From positions 744,001-808,000 of the forward strand of contig NZ_JACHBL010000001.1 in NCBI RefSeq assembly GCF_014200305.1: a DNA stretch of 64,000 bases, given 5' to 3'. Positions within the stretch are counted from its first letter, which is position 1; every line of letters starts with the position of its first letter. Below are positions 30,065-39,497 of the stretch, piece after piece. The translations under genes and the position numbers were made by a program. Below the pieces are notes generated by a model that saw only the letters and a list, made by a program, of their open reading frames with translations, made no database searches and had not been told where the DNA came from. Source of the DNA: Neomicrococcus lactis (GTDB taxonomy: Bacteria; Actinomycetota; Actinomycetes; Actinomycetales; Micrococcaceae).

Positions 30065-30104
30065 ATTGCTCTGGACCCGCAACTCTAAGCGGGTCCAGAG
30101 CAAT
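30065..30104. terminator. Bidirectional terminator after nrdF
   Basis: ATTGCTCTGGACCCGC (30065-30080) is the exact reverse complement of 30089-30104, with an 8-nt loop. It serves nrdF and the convergent esterase gene. Confidence 0.92.
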
Positions 30105-30133
30105 TCTGCTTAACCGAAGAGGCTATGTCCCTT

Positions 30134-31054
30134 TTAATTGATAATCAGGGCTGCGCGCAGTGCATTGACCTGCTGTTGCCAAAAGTCTTTGACCACATTT
30201 GCATCAGGAAAAACTTGATCAAAGCCGTGGGTCGCGCCAGGAACAACAAACGACTCGCAAGGCACGCCCGCATCATTGAGCCGACGGGCGTACTCGATGT
30301 CCTCGTCTCGGAAGAGATCGAGCGTGCCAACGCCAATCCATGCCGGCGGCAAGCCAAACAAGTCCTCGCGGCGGGCTGGTGCCGCATATTCGGAGACACC
30401 TGAGCGGCCAGGCACGCCGCCAGTGTAGGTGGTCCAGCCACGTTTGTTAGCCTTAGCGGTCCAGGCTCGGAGGTACTTTGAGGCTGCCTCTGGTTTGAGA
30501 ACTGTTCGGTCGTCGAGCATCGGGTAGACCAACAGCTGAAAGACGGGCTGAATGCCGCCCTGATCAAGTGCATAGAAAGCTAGTGCGGCAGCCACACCGC
30601 CGCCTGCACTGGCGCCTCCCACGGCTATGCGCTCTGAATCGATTCCCCACTCTGAATCACGATCGGCAAGTGCTTTGAGGGCGACATAGCAGTCTTCAAC
30701 TGAGACGGGTGCAGGCGCGTCGGAGCCGAGGCGGTATCGGACAGCTGCGACAGCGATTCCGAGCTCACGCACAAATGCAATGTTGTTCCGGTCATCCTGT
30801 TCCGGCACACCGAATAGGTGGCCGCCGCCATGCATCCACAACAGTGCAGGGATGGTTCGAGAAAACCTAGCAGGACGGAACAGACGGATGGAAACGGTGG
30901 GGGACAGAACGATCTCATCAACGGTGACGTCCGGACTTGGATCCAGTCCACGTGGCATCCGGCTTCGGATGAACTTCACCATCAGCTTGTTCGTGGGAAT
31001 GCTTGGCATGAACCGGACTCGCGCGAGTTCCGGGTGATAGGGGAAACCCGACAC
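30134..31054 (-). CDS. Alpha/beta hydrolase, hormone-sensitive-lipase (HSL)-type esterase
   Basis: Carboxylesterase-type protein of 306 aa. The oxyanion-hole motif is H75-G-G-G78, the nucleophile Ser149 is in GASAGG, and the acid and base of the triad are likely Asp246 or Asp250 and His276 (ATHGFD). No signal peptide, so probably cytoplasmic. The natural ester is unknown. GTG start with AAGGA 7 bp upstream. It is followed by the nrdF terminator. Confidence 0.85.
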   Translation of the reverse strand: MSGFPYHPELARVRFMPSIPTNKLMVKFIRSRMPRGLDPSPDVTVDEIVLSPTVSIRLFRPARFSRTIPALLWMHGGGHLFGVPEQDDRNNIAFVRELGIAVAAVRYRLGSDAPAPVSVEDCYVALKALADRDSEWGIDSERIAVGGASAGGGVAAALAFYALDQGGIQPVFQLLVYPMLDDRTVLKPEAASKYLRAWTAKANKRGWTTYTGGVPGRSGVSEYAAPARREDLFGLPPAWIGVGTLDLFRDEDIEYARRLNDAGVPCESFVVPGATHGFDQVFPDANVVKDFWQQQVNALRAALIIN

Positions 31055-31087
31055 GATAAGTCCTTAGATAGTTGTGGGGATGTCTGA

Positions 31088-31714
31088 TTACTCGACGAAG
31101 ACAGCTTCAACGCCGGAGGGCTTGAGCATTCCGGTGATCATGGCTTTGGTGTTCTCTGTGGCGCGGTCACGCAACTCAGATTCTTCTGCTGCAGAAGCGA
31201 TGCGAGTCTCGGCCATCTCAAAGAACTTTGACTGGTCTGGAGTGGAGAAGGCATCGGAGATCGCCTTGCCTACGCCACGGCGCTGGTCGTAGATGTATGA
31301 GTCTTTGACGTTGAGGTTCGGCTTGTCCAGCTGTGCAGCAGGAAGCCGAATAGATGCCTTCTTGCCGTCCTCAGAGAGCTGGTAATTCTCACCCGTCAGG
31401 CCGCCAAGATCTACATACGCATTCACGGTTCCTTTGGCAAGGAACAACGTGCGCTCGCCCGAAACGAAATCAGGCAACCAGGAAATACCGTTCTCTTGGG
31501 AATCGATGATCACTTCAAAGTTGCCGACGGCCGCGTGATACTGGCTCATGTCCTGAATGGAGACCAGGAGCGATGGACGCTCAGGCTCTTTTGCTTCTGC
31601 AGCTGGACGGAACGGATTGACGCCAAAATAGTTGGCCGCCAGCAACGCCAGAAGGAGAGCAAGGGCTATCAAGCCAAACCCGCGCGAACCACGCCTTGAA
31701 GATTTTTCTTTCAC
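31088..31714 (-). CDS. DUF4230 family membrane-anchored protein
   Basis: Protein of 208 aa. A basic N terminus is followed by one helix (about 13-31), and then an extracytoplasmic domain of the DUF4230 type (SQYHAAVGNFEVIID, ERTLFLAKGTVNAYVDLGGL). Members occur in many bacteria, with no proven function. The GTG start has TAGCAT ending 6 nt before it, suggesting a leaderless mRNA. It lies 33 bp upstream of the esterase and may be co-transcribed with it. Confidence 0.75.
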   Translation of the reverse strand: MKEKSSRRGSRGFGLIALALLLALLAANYFGVNPFRPAAEAKEPERPSLLVSIQDMSQYHAAVGNFEVIIDSQENGISWLPDFVSGERTLFLAKGTVNAYVDLGGLTGENYQLSEDGKKASIRLPAAQLDKPNLNVKDSYIYDQRRGVGKAISDAFSTPDQSKFFEMAETRIASAAEESELRDRATENTKAMITGMLKPSGVEAVFVE

Positions 31715-31726
31715 TCGCTCATGCTA
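31715..31726 (-). promoter_or_regulatory. -10 TAGCAT for a leaderless DUF4230 transcript
   Basis: On the minus strand TAGCAT (31726-31721) is followed by 6 nt (GAGCGA) and the GTG start. No separate ribosome site is visible. Confidence 0.45.
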
Positions 31727-31788
31727 AAGCGTGAGTTGAAAGTTTCACGTATTCGCGTAAAAGAATTCGGGCGTCGCCTCAGAGGCCT

Positions 31789-33312
31789 CTAGTTAGAGCC
31801 GCCCAGTTCGCCTGAGAGCTTCGCATGGAAGCTTGAAGAGAACTCGTTCATGCCCACAAATTCAACGGTCTTTCCGTAGCGCTGATACTTGGTCTCGATG
31901 GCATCGAGCGCGGCCACGGTAGAGGCATCCCAGACATGGGAACGTGAGAAATCGATAACCACGTGATCGGGATCTTCTGAATAGCGGAACATTGTGGTCA
32001 GGTCATTGCTCGAAGCAAAGAGCAGCTGTCCTTCGACGGTGTAAGTAGCGACGTCCTGCCCGTCTCGCTCCACGACTGTCCGATCCACGGAGACCAAGTG
32101 CGCCACCCGGCGGACAAACATCACGCTGGCAACGAGAACGCCGAAGATGACGCCGGCGGCTAGGTTATGCGTGAGGACAACAACCAGCACGGTGGACAGC
32201 ATGACCGCGGTCTCGCTCTTGGGCAATCTCTTCAGCGTGGACGGCGCGATGGAGTGCCACTCGAACGTCGTAATGCAGACCATGATCATGATGGCCACGA
32301 GAACAGCCATGGGGATCTGGGCAACGACATCGCCGAATGCCACCACAAACACCAAAAGGAAGAAGCCGGCCAAGAATGTGGAGATGCGCGTCCGCGCGCC
32401 GGAGACTTTTACGTTGATCATGGTCTGCCCAATCATCGCGCAGCCACCCATGCCGCCGAATGCGCCAGAGACAAGGTTAGCTACACCCTGACCCCAGCTC
32501 TCTCGAGTCTTGTTGGAACGGGTATCCGTGATGTCATCAACCAGCTTCGCGGTCATGAGAGATTCCATGAGTCCCACCAAAGCCATCCCGAGAGCGTACG
32601 GCGCAATGATCTGCAGCGTCTCAAGTGTCAACGGAACCTGGGGAATGAAGATCTCGGGCAGGCTGCTGGGCAGCTCGCCCTTGTCACCCACGCGCGGGAC
32701 GTTGATGGCGAAGAGGATGACGGGCACGGTGACCAAGACGATGGCGATGAGCGGCGCGGGAATGACGGTGGTGATGCGCGGCATCAGAATCAGGATCACT
32801 AAAGAGACAGCCACCAGCGGATAAACCATCCACGGGACGTTAATGAGCTCCTTTAGTTGAGCAATGAACACCAGGATGGACAGCGCATTCACAAAACCAA
32901 CCATGACGCTGCGCGGTATGAACCGCATGAGCTTTGCAACGCCTAAGACAGCCAAGAGGATCTGGAAAACGCCAGCCAACAGCACGGTGGAGACGAAGTA
33001 GTCCATTCCGTAGTCCCGCATTACGGGCGCAATAACCAAGGCAACCGCGCCGGTAGCGGCGGAAATCATCGCAGGGCGTCCGCCAACGAAGGCAATGGTC
33101 ACCGCCATGATGAAAGCAGAGAACAGCCCCACTTTGGGGTCCACGCCGGCGATGACGGAGAACGCAATCGCTTCGGGGATCAAAGCCAGCGCCACCACCA
33201 GTCCTGCGAGAACTTCACGCGTCAACAGTCGCGGCGAGCGCAGCGCGCTCATCACGGAGTCGGCGGAGACTCGTGGTGTATGTGGCGCGATCGGCGAAGT
33301 CAAAGACGGCAT
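31789..33312 (-). CDS. SulP family inorganic anion transporter with STAS domain
   Basis: Membrane transporter of 507 aa with about 10-12 transmembrane segments (roughly 45-390) and a C-terminal STAS domain (about 405-500). Family signatures include [25 protein letters not shown] and [15 protein letters not shown]. Members carry sulfate, bicarbonate or dicarboxylates; no carbonic anhydrase or sulfate-assimilation gene is adjacent to decide. The ATG at 33312 starts just before the first conserved segment; an open frame extends 183 bp further without conserved sequence. Confidence 0.88.
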   Translation of the reverse strand: MPSLTSPIAPHTPRVSADSVMSALRSPRLLTREVLAGLVVALALIPEAIAFSVIAGVDPKVGLFSAFIMAVTIAFVGGRPAMISAATGAVALVIAPVMRDYGMDYFVSTVLLAGVFQILLAVLGVAKLMRFIPRSVMVGFVNALSILVFIAQLKELINVPWMVYPLVAVSLVILILMPRITTVIPAPLIAIVLVTVPVILFAINVPRVGDKGELPSSLPEIFIPQVPLTLETLQIIAPYALGMALVGLMESLMTAKLVDDITDTRSNKTRESWGQGVANLVSGAFGGMGGCAMIGQTMINVKVSGARTRISTFLAGFFLLVFVVAFGDVVAQIPMAVLVAIMIMVCITTFEWHSIAPSTLKRLPKSETAVMLSTVLVVVLTHNLAAGVIFGVLVASVMFVRRVAHLVSVDRTVVERDGQDVATYTVEGQLLFASSNDLTTMFRYSEDPDHVVIDFSRSHVWDASTVAALDAIETKYQRYGKTVEFVGMNEFSSSFHAKLSGELGGSN

Positions 33313-33462
33313 GAAGAGGCTCTCGGAGAGGTGGGAAAGACGGTTGGCTGCAAAGCAATGAGGTGCAAAAACTTCGCCGCCAAGAGGATGGAGCAACTGA
33401 CGTGCGCCGGAATCAATTTTAGGTGAGGTCAGGCGCCCAAAGACGCGCAGATACAGTCCAAA

Positions 33463-33498
33463 TTCACTGAAACGCCCAGAATTGATATGTTGCAAGTG
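33463..33498 (+). promoter_or_regulatory. Promoter for a leaderless thioesterase transcript
   Basis: TTCACT (33463-33468), a 17-bp spacer and TATGTT (33486-33491). The next 6 nt lead straight to the GTG start at 33498. Confidence 0.55.
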
Positions 33499-34340
33499 TG
33501 ACTGCTACCACTTCAGAACTTCCAGAACTCGCGGTTGGCCCTTTCTTCTACGAAGACTTGGGCAATCACCGCTACCGCTCCACCGTCCACGCCCAAGGCG
33601 CTTGGAACGAACACGAACAGCACATGGGTCCAGCTACGGGCCTCCTCGTTCATGAGCTCGAAGCCTTCCAGCCCCGCGAAGATTTGCGGATGGCACGCGT
33701 GAGCCTGGACATTCTGGGAATCATCCATGGTGGCGAGTTTGAAGTGCAGACCCGCATGATTCGCCCCGGCAAGACCATCGAGCTGATCGAAGCTGAGATG
33801 ATCAGCGGTGGCCGGACTGCAATCATTGCGCGGGCTTGGCGCTTGAAGACCGGCGATTCCACGCCTGTCGCCACCCTCGAAGATGCATCCGTAGAGCACC
33901 CTGAGAATCTTCCAGAGTTCACGGGTATGCAGGTGTGGCCCGGTGGCTACATTCAGTCTTTAGAGTTCCGTCAAGTAGACGGCCACCGTCCGGGCAAGGG
34001 CGTAGTGTGGCTGCGCAACCCGTACAAGATGGTTAGCTCGGACACCGTGACGTCTGACGTCGTGCGGATCCTTGGCATGGTGGACACTGCCAACGGTGTT
34101 GCGCCGCGCGTTGAGCCAGGACCGGAGTCCTGGATATTCCCCAACGTGGATCTACAGATTCATATGCACCGGGCGCCAGCCGGTGAATGGCTAGGACTCG
34201 AGGTCCAGCAAAGCTACGGCGATGACGGAATCGGCCTCACATCGGCAATCCTTCATGATGTCCACGGTCCCTTCGGCCGCAGCGAACAGATTCTCACGGT
34301 CCGCCCCATGCCAGGGTCAAAGAGAGCTAACGGGAATTAG
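33498..34340 (+). CDS. Thioesterase family protein (double hotdog fold)
   Basis: Protein of 280 aa resembling actinobacterial acyl-CoA thioesterase-like proteins with two hotdog halves. The first half has GPATGLLVHELEA and RMARVSLDILGIIHGGEFEVQTRMIRPGKTIE-type sequence (about 45-100), and the second has WIFPNVDLQIHMHRAPAGEWLGLEV (about 213-240). Substrate unknown. GTG start, apparently leaderless. Its 3' end overlaps the convergent kinase-like gene by 14 bp. Confidence 0.8.
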   Translation: MTATTSELPELAVGPFFYEDLGNHRYRSTVHAQGAWNEHEQHMGPATGLLVHELEAFQPREDLRMARVSLDILGIIHGGEFEVQTRMIRPGKTIELIEAEMISGGRTAIIARAWRLKTGDSTPVATLEDASVEHPENLPEFTGMQVWPGGYIQSLEFRQVDGHRPGKGVVWLRNPYKMVSSDTVTSDVVRILGMVDTANGVAPRVEPGPESWIFPNVDLQIHMHRAPAGEWLGLEVQQSYGDDGIGLTSAILHDVHGPFGRSEQILTVRPMPGSKRANGN

Positions 34341-34944
34341 GCAGCGAGGAAAGATAGGACTTCAAGTCCGGCTTGTTCATTTCCTGGAACCCCGCGCCCA
34401 AGTACCGGTTGCGCACGGAAGCCTCAGCCCGCCACAGGCTCAACCCCCGCTTGACGAGGAACGGCACTGGTTTGCGGCTTTCGGAAACGTCGCGCGCGAA
34501 GCGACGCAGCGCCGTCGTACTGGAAGGTTCTCGCACGTAAATTCCCTGCACCGGCACCTCTAATTGGCGCAACGGCTGCAGGATGCGGTCCGCGAAAATG
34601 CCTTCGGCAATGATGGGTCCTCCTGCGAGTTCCACTACTTCGGAGCCCACGTAGGAGGACGTCGAGATGTCGTAGGCGGGCACCGTGGTGCGGCCGTTTT
34701 CGAGCAGTTCCATCATGGAATCGAGCGCGGCGGAATCGTTCCAAGTTTCGTGGTGATCCCAGTCAATTTCGCCGTATGGGGTGCGCGGGAACGGGCGGTG
34801 CGCGTCCTCCGCGATCTCCCGGTAGTAGTTGTCCAGCTGAATATGGGGTGCGCCAAAGCGCTCAGCGAGGTAGGACTTTCCTGAACCGGAAGGGCCGCCG
34901 AGGATAATAAATTGAACGCCACTGGACTCAGACACGTATTCCAT
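34327..34944 (-). CDS. Uridine kinase-like P-loop protein
   Basis: Protein of 205 aa. Walker A GGPSGSGKS is at about 16-24, followed by LDNYYRE and DWDHHETW, which match the substrate-binding region of uridine kinases and related NMP-kinase-like enzymes. Many actinobacteria carry this short form, and its substrate has not been shown from sequence. The ATG at 34944 has only a weak ribosome site. Convergent and overlapping with the thioesterase gene; divergent from the lipoate ligase. Confidence 0.75.
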   Translation of the reverse strand: MEYVSESSGVQFIILGGPSGSGKSYLAERFGAPHIQLDNYYREIAEDAHRPFPRTPYGEIDWDHHETWNDSAALDSMMELLENGRTTVPAYDISTSSYVGSEVVELAGGPIIAEGIFADRILQPLRQLEVPVQGIYVREPSSTTALRRFARDVSESRKPVPFLVKRGLSLWRAEASVRNRYLGAGFQEMNKPDLKSYLSSLPNSR

Positions 34945-34969
34945 TATGTCTTGCCCCCACCCTTCGTTT

Positions 34970-34982
34970 TAGGATCGACTCA
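34970..34982 (+). promoter_or_regulatory. -10-like TAGGAT before the lipoate ligase gene
   Basis: TAGGAT (34970-34975) ends 6 nt before the ATG, consistent with a leaderless mRNA. The overlapping AGGA could instead act as a ribosome site. Confidence 0.4.
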
Positions 34983-35719
34983 TGTCTGTCACCGTTGATC
35001 TTGATCTCCTTCGCGAAGAACCTAGTGCTGATCCGGTGGCGGATCTAGCGCGCGGCATCGATTTGCTGAACGAGGTCAAGGGCAGCGAACGCGGCGCCAC
35101 ACTACGCATTTACCGGCCCTCACCCACCCTCGCTTTTGGGCAGCGTGACGTGCGCTTGCCCGGTTTCGAGGCTGCCCGAATGGCCGCATTGCGCCACGGT
35201 TTTGAGCCGGTGGTGCGGAAGGCCGGCGGGCGCGCGGCTGCGTACCACCAGGGCACCCTCATCATCGATCACGTGCAGCCTGAGCCGGACGCAATGCTGG
35301 GTCACACCCGCCGCTTTCAGGACTTCGGGGCGCTCTTTGCGGACGCGCTGCGCTCCCTGGGCGTCGACGCTCACATTGGCGAACTGCCCGGCGAATACTG
35401 CGCGGGCGAATACAGCGTCTATGGCACTTCTCACTCGGGTACCGCTAGCCAGTACGACGACGCAGCTTCCGTTAAGTTGGTCGGCACCGCTCAGCGGGTG
35501 GTCACCGGGGCATGGCTGTTCACCTCAGTTTTGGTAGTCACTGACAGTGCGCCGCTACGCAGTGTATTGGACGAGGTGTATCAAGCCATGGAGATTCCCA
35601 TGGACCCGCGCACCGTGGGAGCCGTGGAGGATCTTGTTCCCGGGGTGAATGTGGACGCCGTGACGGAAGCGCTCTTAAACACGTATCGAGGCTCCGGAAA
35701 GTGGAACCTCGATACGTAG
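34982..35719 (+). CDS. Lipoate--protein ligase A family protein
   Basis: Protein of 245 aa with the biotin/lipoate ligase (BPL_LPL) domain. RKAGGRAAAYHQGTL matches the lipoyl-AMP binding RxxGGxAxYH motif, and SVKLVGTAQRV the catalytic K-x-x-GxAQ motif. Members attach lipoate or octanoate to E2 and H proteins; a short actinobacterial form like this could be a ligase or an octanoyl/lipoyl transferase. It lacks the extra C-terminal LplA domain. No lipoylated enzyme gene is adjacent. Confidence 0.8.
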   Translation: MSVTVDLDLLREEPSADPVADLARGIDLLNEVKGSERGATLRIYRPSPTLAFGQRDVRLPGFEAARMAALRHGFEPVVRKAGGRAAAYHQGTLIIDHVQPEPDAMLGHTRRFQDFGALFADALRSLGVDAHIGELPGEYCAGEYSVYGTSHSGTASQYDDAASVKLVGTAQRVVTGAWLFTSVLVVTDSAPLRSVLDEVYQAMEIPMDPRTVGAVEDLVPGVNVDAVTEALLNTYRGSGKWNLDT

Positions 35720-35755
35720 TGCTGTGATCACCAGCGGTGGTTAGTGTCTGCGGCG

Positions 35756-35785
35756 CTAGTGACCCCGGCTCTAGTGACCCCGTGC
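35756..35785 (-). repeat. 15-bp direct repeat at the stop of the MBL-fold gene (2 copies)
   Basis: CTAGTGACCCCG occurs at 35756-35767 and 35771-35782. On the minus strand each copy reads CGGGGTCACTAG, so the last three codons plus stop of the gene are repeated in frame just after the true stop. Confidence 0.8.
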
Positions 35786-36400
35786 GATCCATTCTTGAAG
35801 GTGCGGCTTCTCTGCGCCGATGCTCGTGTCATCGCCGTGACCCGTGCACACTCGCGTGGTGTCCGGGAGGGTGAGGAGCTTTTCGCGGATGGACTCGATG
35901 ATGGTGCCGAAGTCGCTGTAGGAGCGGCCTGTGGCGCCTGGTCCGCCGTCGAACAACGTGTCGCCGGAGAACACCGTGTCCAAGTCCTTCGCATAGAAGC
36001 ACGTGGATCCGGGGGAGTGTCCCGGCGTGTAGATGGCATTGAGCGTGATGCCGGCGATCGGGAACTCTTCACCGTCCACAATCTCGTGATCCGGTGCCTG
36101 ATCTGGGAACACTGCGTCCCAGAGCATGCGGTCCGCGGGGTTCAAGTGCAGTGGTGCGTGGACCAGCTGTGCGAACTCCTGAGCGTAGCGAATGTGGTCA
36201 TCGTGGCCGTGGGTCAGCAGAACTGCAACTACCGTGCGCTCGCCCACCTTCTCGGCGATAGCCTGCGGGTTGTGGGCCGGGTCAATGACGATCACCTTGG
36301 AGTCGTCGCCGACGATCCACACGTTGTTATCGACGTCCCACGTTCCACCGTCAAGAGAGAACGTTCCGGACGTGACGAGGTTTTCGATGCGTGCGCTCAT
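35771..36400 (-). CDS. MBL-fold metallo-hydrolase, likely thioester hydrolase of the mycothiol formaldehyde pathway
   Basis: Glyoxalase II-like hydrolase of 209 aa. The metal motif T63-H-G-H-D-D-H69 is intact, with further ligands in [15 protein letters not shown] and the late GHGDD. Its start overlaps the stop of the alcohol dehydrogenase gene by 4 bp (ATGA). Because that gene encodes S-(hydroxymethyl)mycothiol dehydrogenase, this enzyme probably hydrolyses S-formylmycothiol to formate and mycothiol. That role is inferred from the pairing, which recurs in actinobacteria. Its stop codon is duplicated (see the repeat). Confidence 0.85.
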   Translation of the reverse strand: MSARIENLVTSGTFSLDGGTWDVDNNVWIVGDDSKVIVIDPAHNPQAIAEKVGERTVVAVLLTHGHDDHIRYAQEFAQLVHAPLHLNPADRMLWDAVFPDQAPDHEIVDGEEFPIAGITLNAIYTPGHSPGSTCFYAKDLDTVFSGDTLFDGGPGATGRSYSDFGTIIESIREKLLTLPDTTRVCTGHGDDTSIGAEKPHLQEWIARGH

Positions 36401-37485
36401 GCGATTTCCACCACTGAGCGAAGCACCGTGCCGTCGTGCATCTTTTGGAAAGCGTCTTCAATCTGGTCCAAGGAGATGCGCTCGGTAACGAATGCATCCA
36501 AGTCCAGGCGGCCCAAGCGGTACTGGTCCACGAGCATCTTGAAGTCGCGGGAAGGGAGGCAGTCGCCGTACCACGAGGACTTGAGGGAACCGCCGCGGCC
36601 GAACACGTCCAGCAATGGCAATTCGAGGGTCATCTCCGGGGTAGGAACACCCACCAGAACTACACGGCCGGCAAGGTCGCGAGCGTAGAACGCCTGCTTG
36701 TAGGTCTCAGGGCGGCCCACGGCGTCGATAACAACGTCTGCTCCGAAGCCGTTAGTGAGATCCTGGATGGCCTTGATGGGATCCTGTTCCTTCGAGTTCA
36801 CGCCGTGCGTTGCGCCGAGCTTCACGGCCTGGTCAAGCTTGTTCTGGTCGATGTCCACGGCAATGATGGTGGTGGCACCGGCAAGTTTTGCGCCCATGAT
36901 GGCGGCTACGCCCACGCCACCGCAACCGATGACGGCCACGGACTCGCCACGCTTGACCTCGCCGGTGTTGATGGCTGCGCCAATACCTGCCATGACGCCG
37001 CAACCCAGCAATCCAACCGCAGCAGCATCGACGTCGTCGTCAATCTTGGTGCACTGTCCCGCAGCAACCAACGTCTTTTCCGCGAAGGAACCAATGCCAA
37101 GCGCAGGGGAGAGCTCAGTGCCGTCCTCGAGGGTCATCTTTTGGGTGGCGTTAGCGGTGTTGAAGCAGTACTGCGGCTGGCCCTTTTGACATGCGCGGCA
37201 CTCGCCACACACAGCGCGCCAGTTGAGGATCACGCGATCGCCCACCTTGACGTTGGTGACGTTTTCGCCGATCTGGGAAACAACGGCAGTGGACTCGTGG
37301 CCCAAGAGGTACGGGTAATCGTTACCGATTCCACCCAGCTTGTAGTGAAGGTCCGTATGGCAAACACCGCAGGTCAACACGTCTACAACAACTTCGCCCG
37401 GACCTGGATCCGGAATGATGATGTTCTCGACGACCACTGGGGCGTCTTTGGCCTTCACAACAACAGCACGTACGGTTTGTGGCAC
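36397..37485 (-). CDS. mscR: S-(hydroxymethyl)mycothiol dehydrogenase
   Basis: Zinc alcohol dehydrogenase of 362 aa that oxidises the formaldehyde-mycothiol adduct with NAD; homologues also act as S-nitrosomycothiol reductase. The catalytic zinc ligand is Cys39 (TCGVCHTD) with GHES following; the structural zinc site is [15 protein letters not shown]. The NAD motif is GCGGVG, and an acidic residue in AVDID suggests NAD(H). The GTG at 37485 has GAGGAG upstream; a 90-bp upstream extension has no ribosome site. It forms a two-gene operon with the MBL hydrolase. Confidence 0.9.
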   Translation of the reverse strand: MPQTVRAVVVKAKDAPVVVENIIIPDPGPGEVVVDVLTCGVCHTDLHYKLGGIGNDYPYLLGHESTAVVSQIGENVTNVKVGDRVILNWRAVCGECRACQKGQPQYCFNTANATQKMTLEDGTELSPALGIGSFAEKTLVAAGQCTKIDDDVDAAAVGLLGCGVMAGIGAAINTGEVKRGESVAVIGCGGVGVAAIMGAKLAGATTIIAVDIDQNKLDQAVKLGATHGVNSKEQDPIKAIQDLTNGFGADVVIDAVGRPETYKQAFYARDLAGRVVLVGVPTPEMTLELPLLDVFGRGGSLKSSWYGDCLPSRDFKMLVDQYRLGRLDLDAFVTERISLDQIEDAFQKMHDGTVLRSVVEIA

Positions 37486-37629
37486 TTTTTCTCCTCTAAT
37501 GGGAACGCTCGGGCAACGGTTGGTCACTGTCGCTTCGCGTTCGGCTACACAGTGGGGCGTATACGTTCCAGTCAATCACGAGCGCCCAAGGTGAGGTGAC
37601 CTCTTGCTACTTTGTGTCACTCTTTAAGC

Positions 37630-38394
37630 ATGTGTGGACGGTATGTCATGGCTCGGGCCATCGGTGACTTGGTAGCGCTCGCGGAAGCCGAAGCGGATGA
37701 GAATCTGGAACTTCGCCAATCGTGGAATGTTGCACCCACCACTGATGTGCCCATCGTGTTGGAACGTTTGGTAGATGACAAGATGACTCGCCGCATCGAG
37801 GTGGCGCGCTGGGGATTGATTCCCGGGTGGGCCAAGGATCCATCAGTGGGCGTGCGGGCTTTCAATGCGCGCAGCGAGACCATCATCGAGAAGCCCACGT
37901 TCCGTTCCGCCATCAAGTCCAAGCGCTGCGCCGTCCCCGTGGATGGCTATTACGAATGGCTCAAGCCAGATACGCCCAAGGGCAAGAAGCGGCCGTTCTA
38001 TATTCACCCGGCAGACGATTCGATGATCTTCTTTGCAGGAATCTACGAATGGTGGAAGGACAAGTCCGCCGAAACTGTAGAAGGCGAAGAAGCCTGGGTG
38101 CTCTCGTGCAGCATCATGACCATGGCATCGCCATCTGCTGACGATGCTGATCCCGTCCTTGCTGAGCTGGGCAATCTCCATGACCGGCTGCCGGTGCCTC
38201 TGGGGGCTGAGGCCATGAACGAGTGGCTCAACCCGGCGAACAAGGATGCCGTAGCCCTGGTGGAACTGGCGACAAGCCAAGCCTTTGAGGTTGCCTCCGG
38301 CTGGAACCTGCGCGAAGTTGATCCTGCCGTGGGCAACGTTCGCAACAATTCTCCCGAGTTGATCGAGCCTCTTCAGAGCCTGTTCTCGGAGTAA
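37630..38394 (+). CDS. SOS response-associated peptidase family (SRAP/HMCES/YedK) protein
   Basis: Protein of 254 aa that in characterised homologues crosslinks through Cys2 to abasic sites in single-stranded DNA. The ATG at 37630 gives MCGRYV, so Cys2 is exposed after Met removal; an upstream in-frame start at 37612 would bury it. The other conserved active-site segments are present: FNARSET (Asn), DGYYEW (Glu) and NLHDRLPV (His). No SOS box is visible directly upstream. Confidence 0.9.
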   Translation: MCGRYVMARAIGDLVALAEAEADENLELRQSWNVAPTTDVPIVLERLVDDKMTRRIEVARWGLIPGWAKDPSVGVRAFNARSETIIEKPTFRSAIKSKRCAVPVDGYYEWLKPDTPKGKKRPFYIHPADDSMIFFAGIYEWWKDKSAETVEGEEAWVLSCSIMTMASPSADDADPVLAELGNLHDRLPVPLGAEAMNEWLNPANKDAVALVELATSQAFEVASGWNLREVDPAVGNVRNNSPELIEPLQSLFSE

Positions 38395-38422
38395 TCATCC
38401 TCCGCAGTCTTCAGAGGAAGTC

Positions 38423-38770
38423 CTAGCCGAGTGATTCCATCTTCCCGCGAGGAAGAACCTTGATATATGCCAAGATCGCGGCAACAAAGAACCCTAGGAA
38501 GCCAAGCAACCCGGCGCCCACCGAAGCATCCGAAACGTCGTCGGGGGAGAGCCCTGCCGAGCTTAGGATCGTAGCCAGCGCTCTGCCAATCACCCCGTAC
38601 CCCACGGCCAGAATGCTGACTGCGATTCCCGTTTCCTTTTGATTCCAGTGATCGGACGTCAGGAACTCCCGCGCGGTAGCCCCTCCAATTGCGAGCGCAG
38701 CGGCCGCAACAGCCCACATGATGAAAATGATCAATCTTGTGGAGCTATACCCCACGCCGTCCGGCCCCAC
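38423..38770 (-). CDS. Hypothetical small membrane protein
   Basis: About 115 aa with three hydrophobic segments (roughly 12-32, 46-66 and 84-105). I do not recognise a family. The start is uncertain: the GTG at 38770 has no ribosome site, and an in-frame GTG at 38755 is an alternative. It converges on the SRAP gene with a 28-bp gap and no terminator. Confidence 0.5.
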   Translation of the reverse strand: MGPDGVGYSSTRLIIFIMWAVAAAALAIGGATAREFLTSDHWNQKETGIAVSILAVGYGVIGRALATILSSAGLSPDDVSDASVGAGLLGFLGFFVAAILAYIKVLPRGKMESLG

Positions 38771-39008
38771 ATGCAGTGCTAGGTGTTCGGGGATCTTGCG
38801 GACCGATCGTTTTTCAATTCAGTCATTTGACCCGTTCACCGCTGTGAGTACATGTGCAGAGTCCCGAGTACGCTTTAGCTGCTGAGCCTGTTTTCTTAGT
38901 CACCCACCGTACGTACGCAGTTTTGCGTATAGAAACCAGGCGGCCGCATCGCTTGACTTAATACATCCGCACATTCCTGTGAACGGCACGTCACTTCAAG
39001 GATGAAAA

Positions 39009-39497
39009 ATGTTCAAGCCATCTCGCCGAAAAATAATGCTAGCTGGCGCTAGCGCCACTATGGTCGCCGCTTTAGCTTTTGCCCCATCTGCCTCTGCCCA
39101 CGAATGCTTCAAGAAGCAATGGAGCGATGCTGCCTACGCGAAAGCGAGCACCAGCGATAAGTACATTTCGCTTGCCACCATTGCCGATTTTGCTTTCGTC
39201 AACTCAATTGCACCGGATTGTGTTGGTGTTCTCGACTATGACAGTTTGTGGGCCACTTGGATGGAAGAGAACGGCATCTCTCATATTCCTTTGATCTGGA
39301 TCAAGGAGAATCCAGAAACGTCCTTCAAGGCGTGGGAAAACGAGAACGGTAATTCCGGGCCGGGTCTGCTGGGAAGTGGTAAAGAAAGTTCTGCACTTGG
39401 ATATCTGGGAAACCATATCCCGGTGTTGGAATCCACCATTATCGCCGGACTTCAGGAGGCCGTCGCGAGTGACCTCTGCGAGTTCCCCGGGGACTAG
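39009..39497 (+). CDS. Secreted protein of unknown function
   Basis: Protein of 162 aa with a clear Sec signal peptide: basic KPSRRK, a hydrophobic core (about 9-25) and an ASA-HE cleavage site near residue 30. The mature part (~130 aa) is acidic, Trp- and Ser-rich, and has three cysteines (in HECFKK, APDCVG and SDLCEF). I recognise no domain. AAGGATG precedes the ATG. Its TAG stop shares the CTAG palindrome at 39494-39497 with the convergent LuxR gene. Confidence 0.7.
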   Translation: MFKPSRRKIMLAGASATMVAALAFAPSASAHECFKKQWSDAAYAKASTSDKYISLATIADFAFVNSIAPDCVGVLDYDSLWATWMEENGISHIPLIWIKENPETSFKAWENENGNSGPGLLGSGKESSALGYLGNHIPVLESTIIAGLQEAVASDLCEFPGD

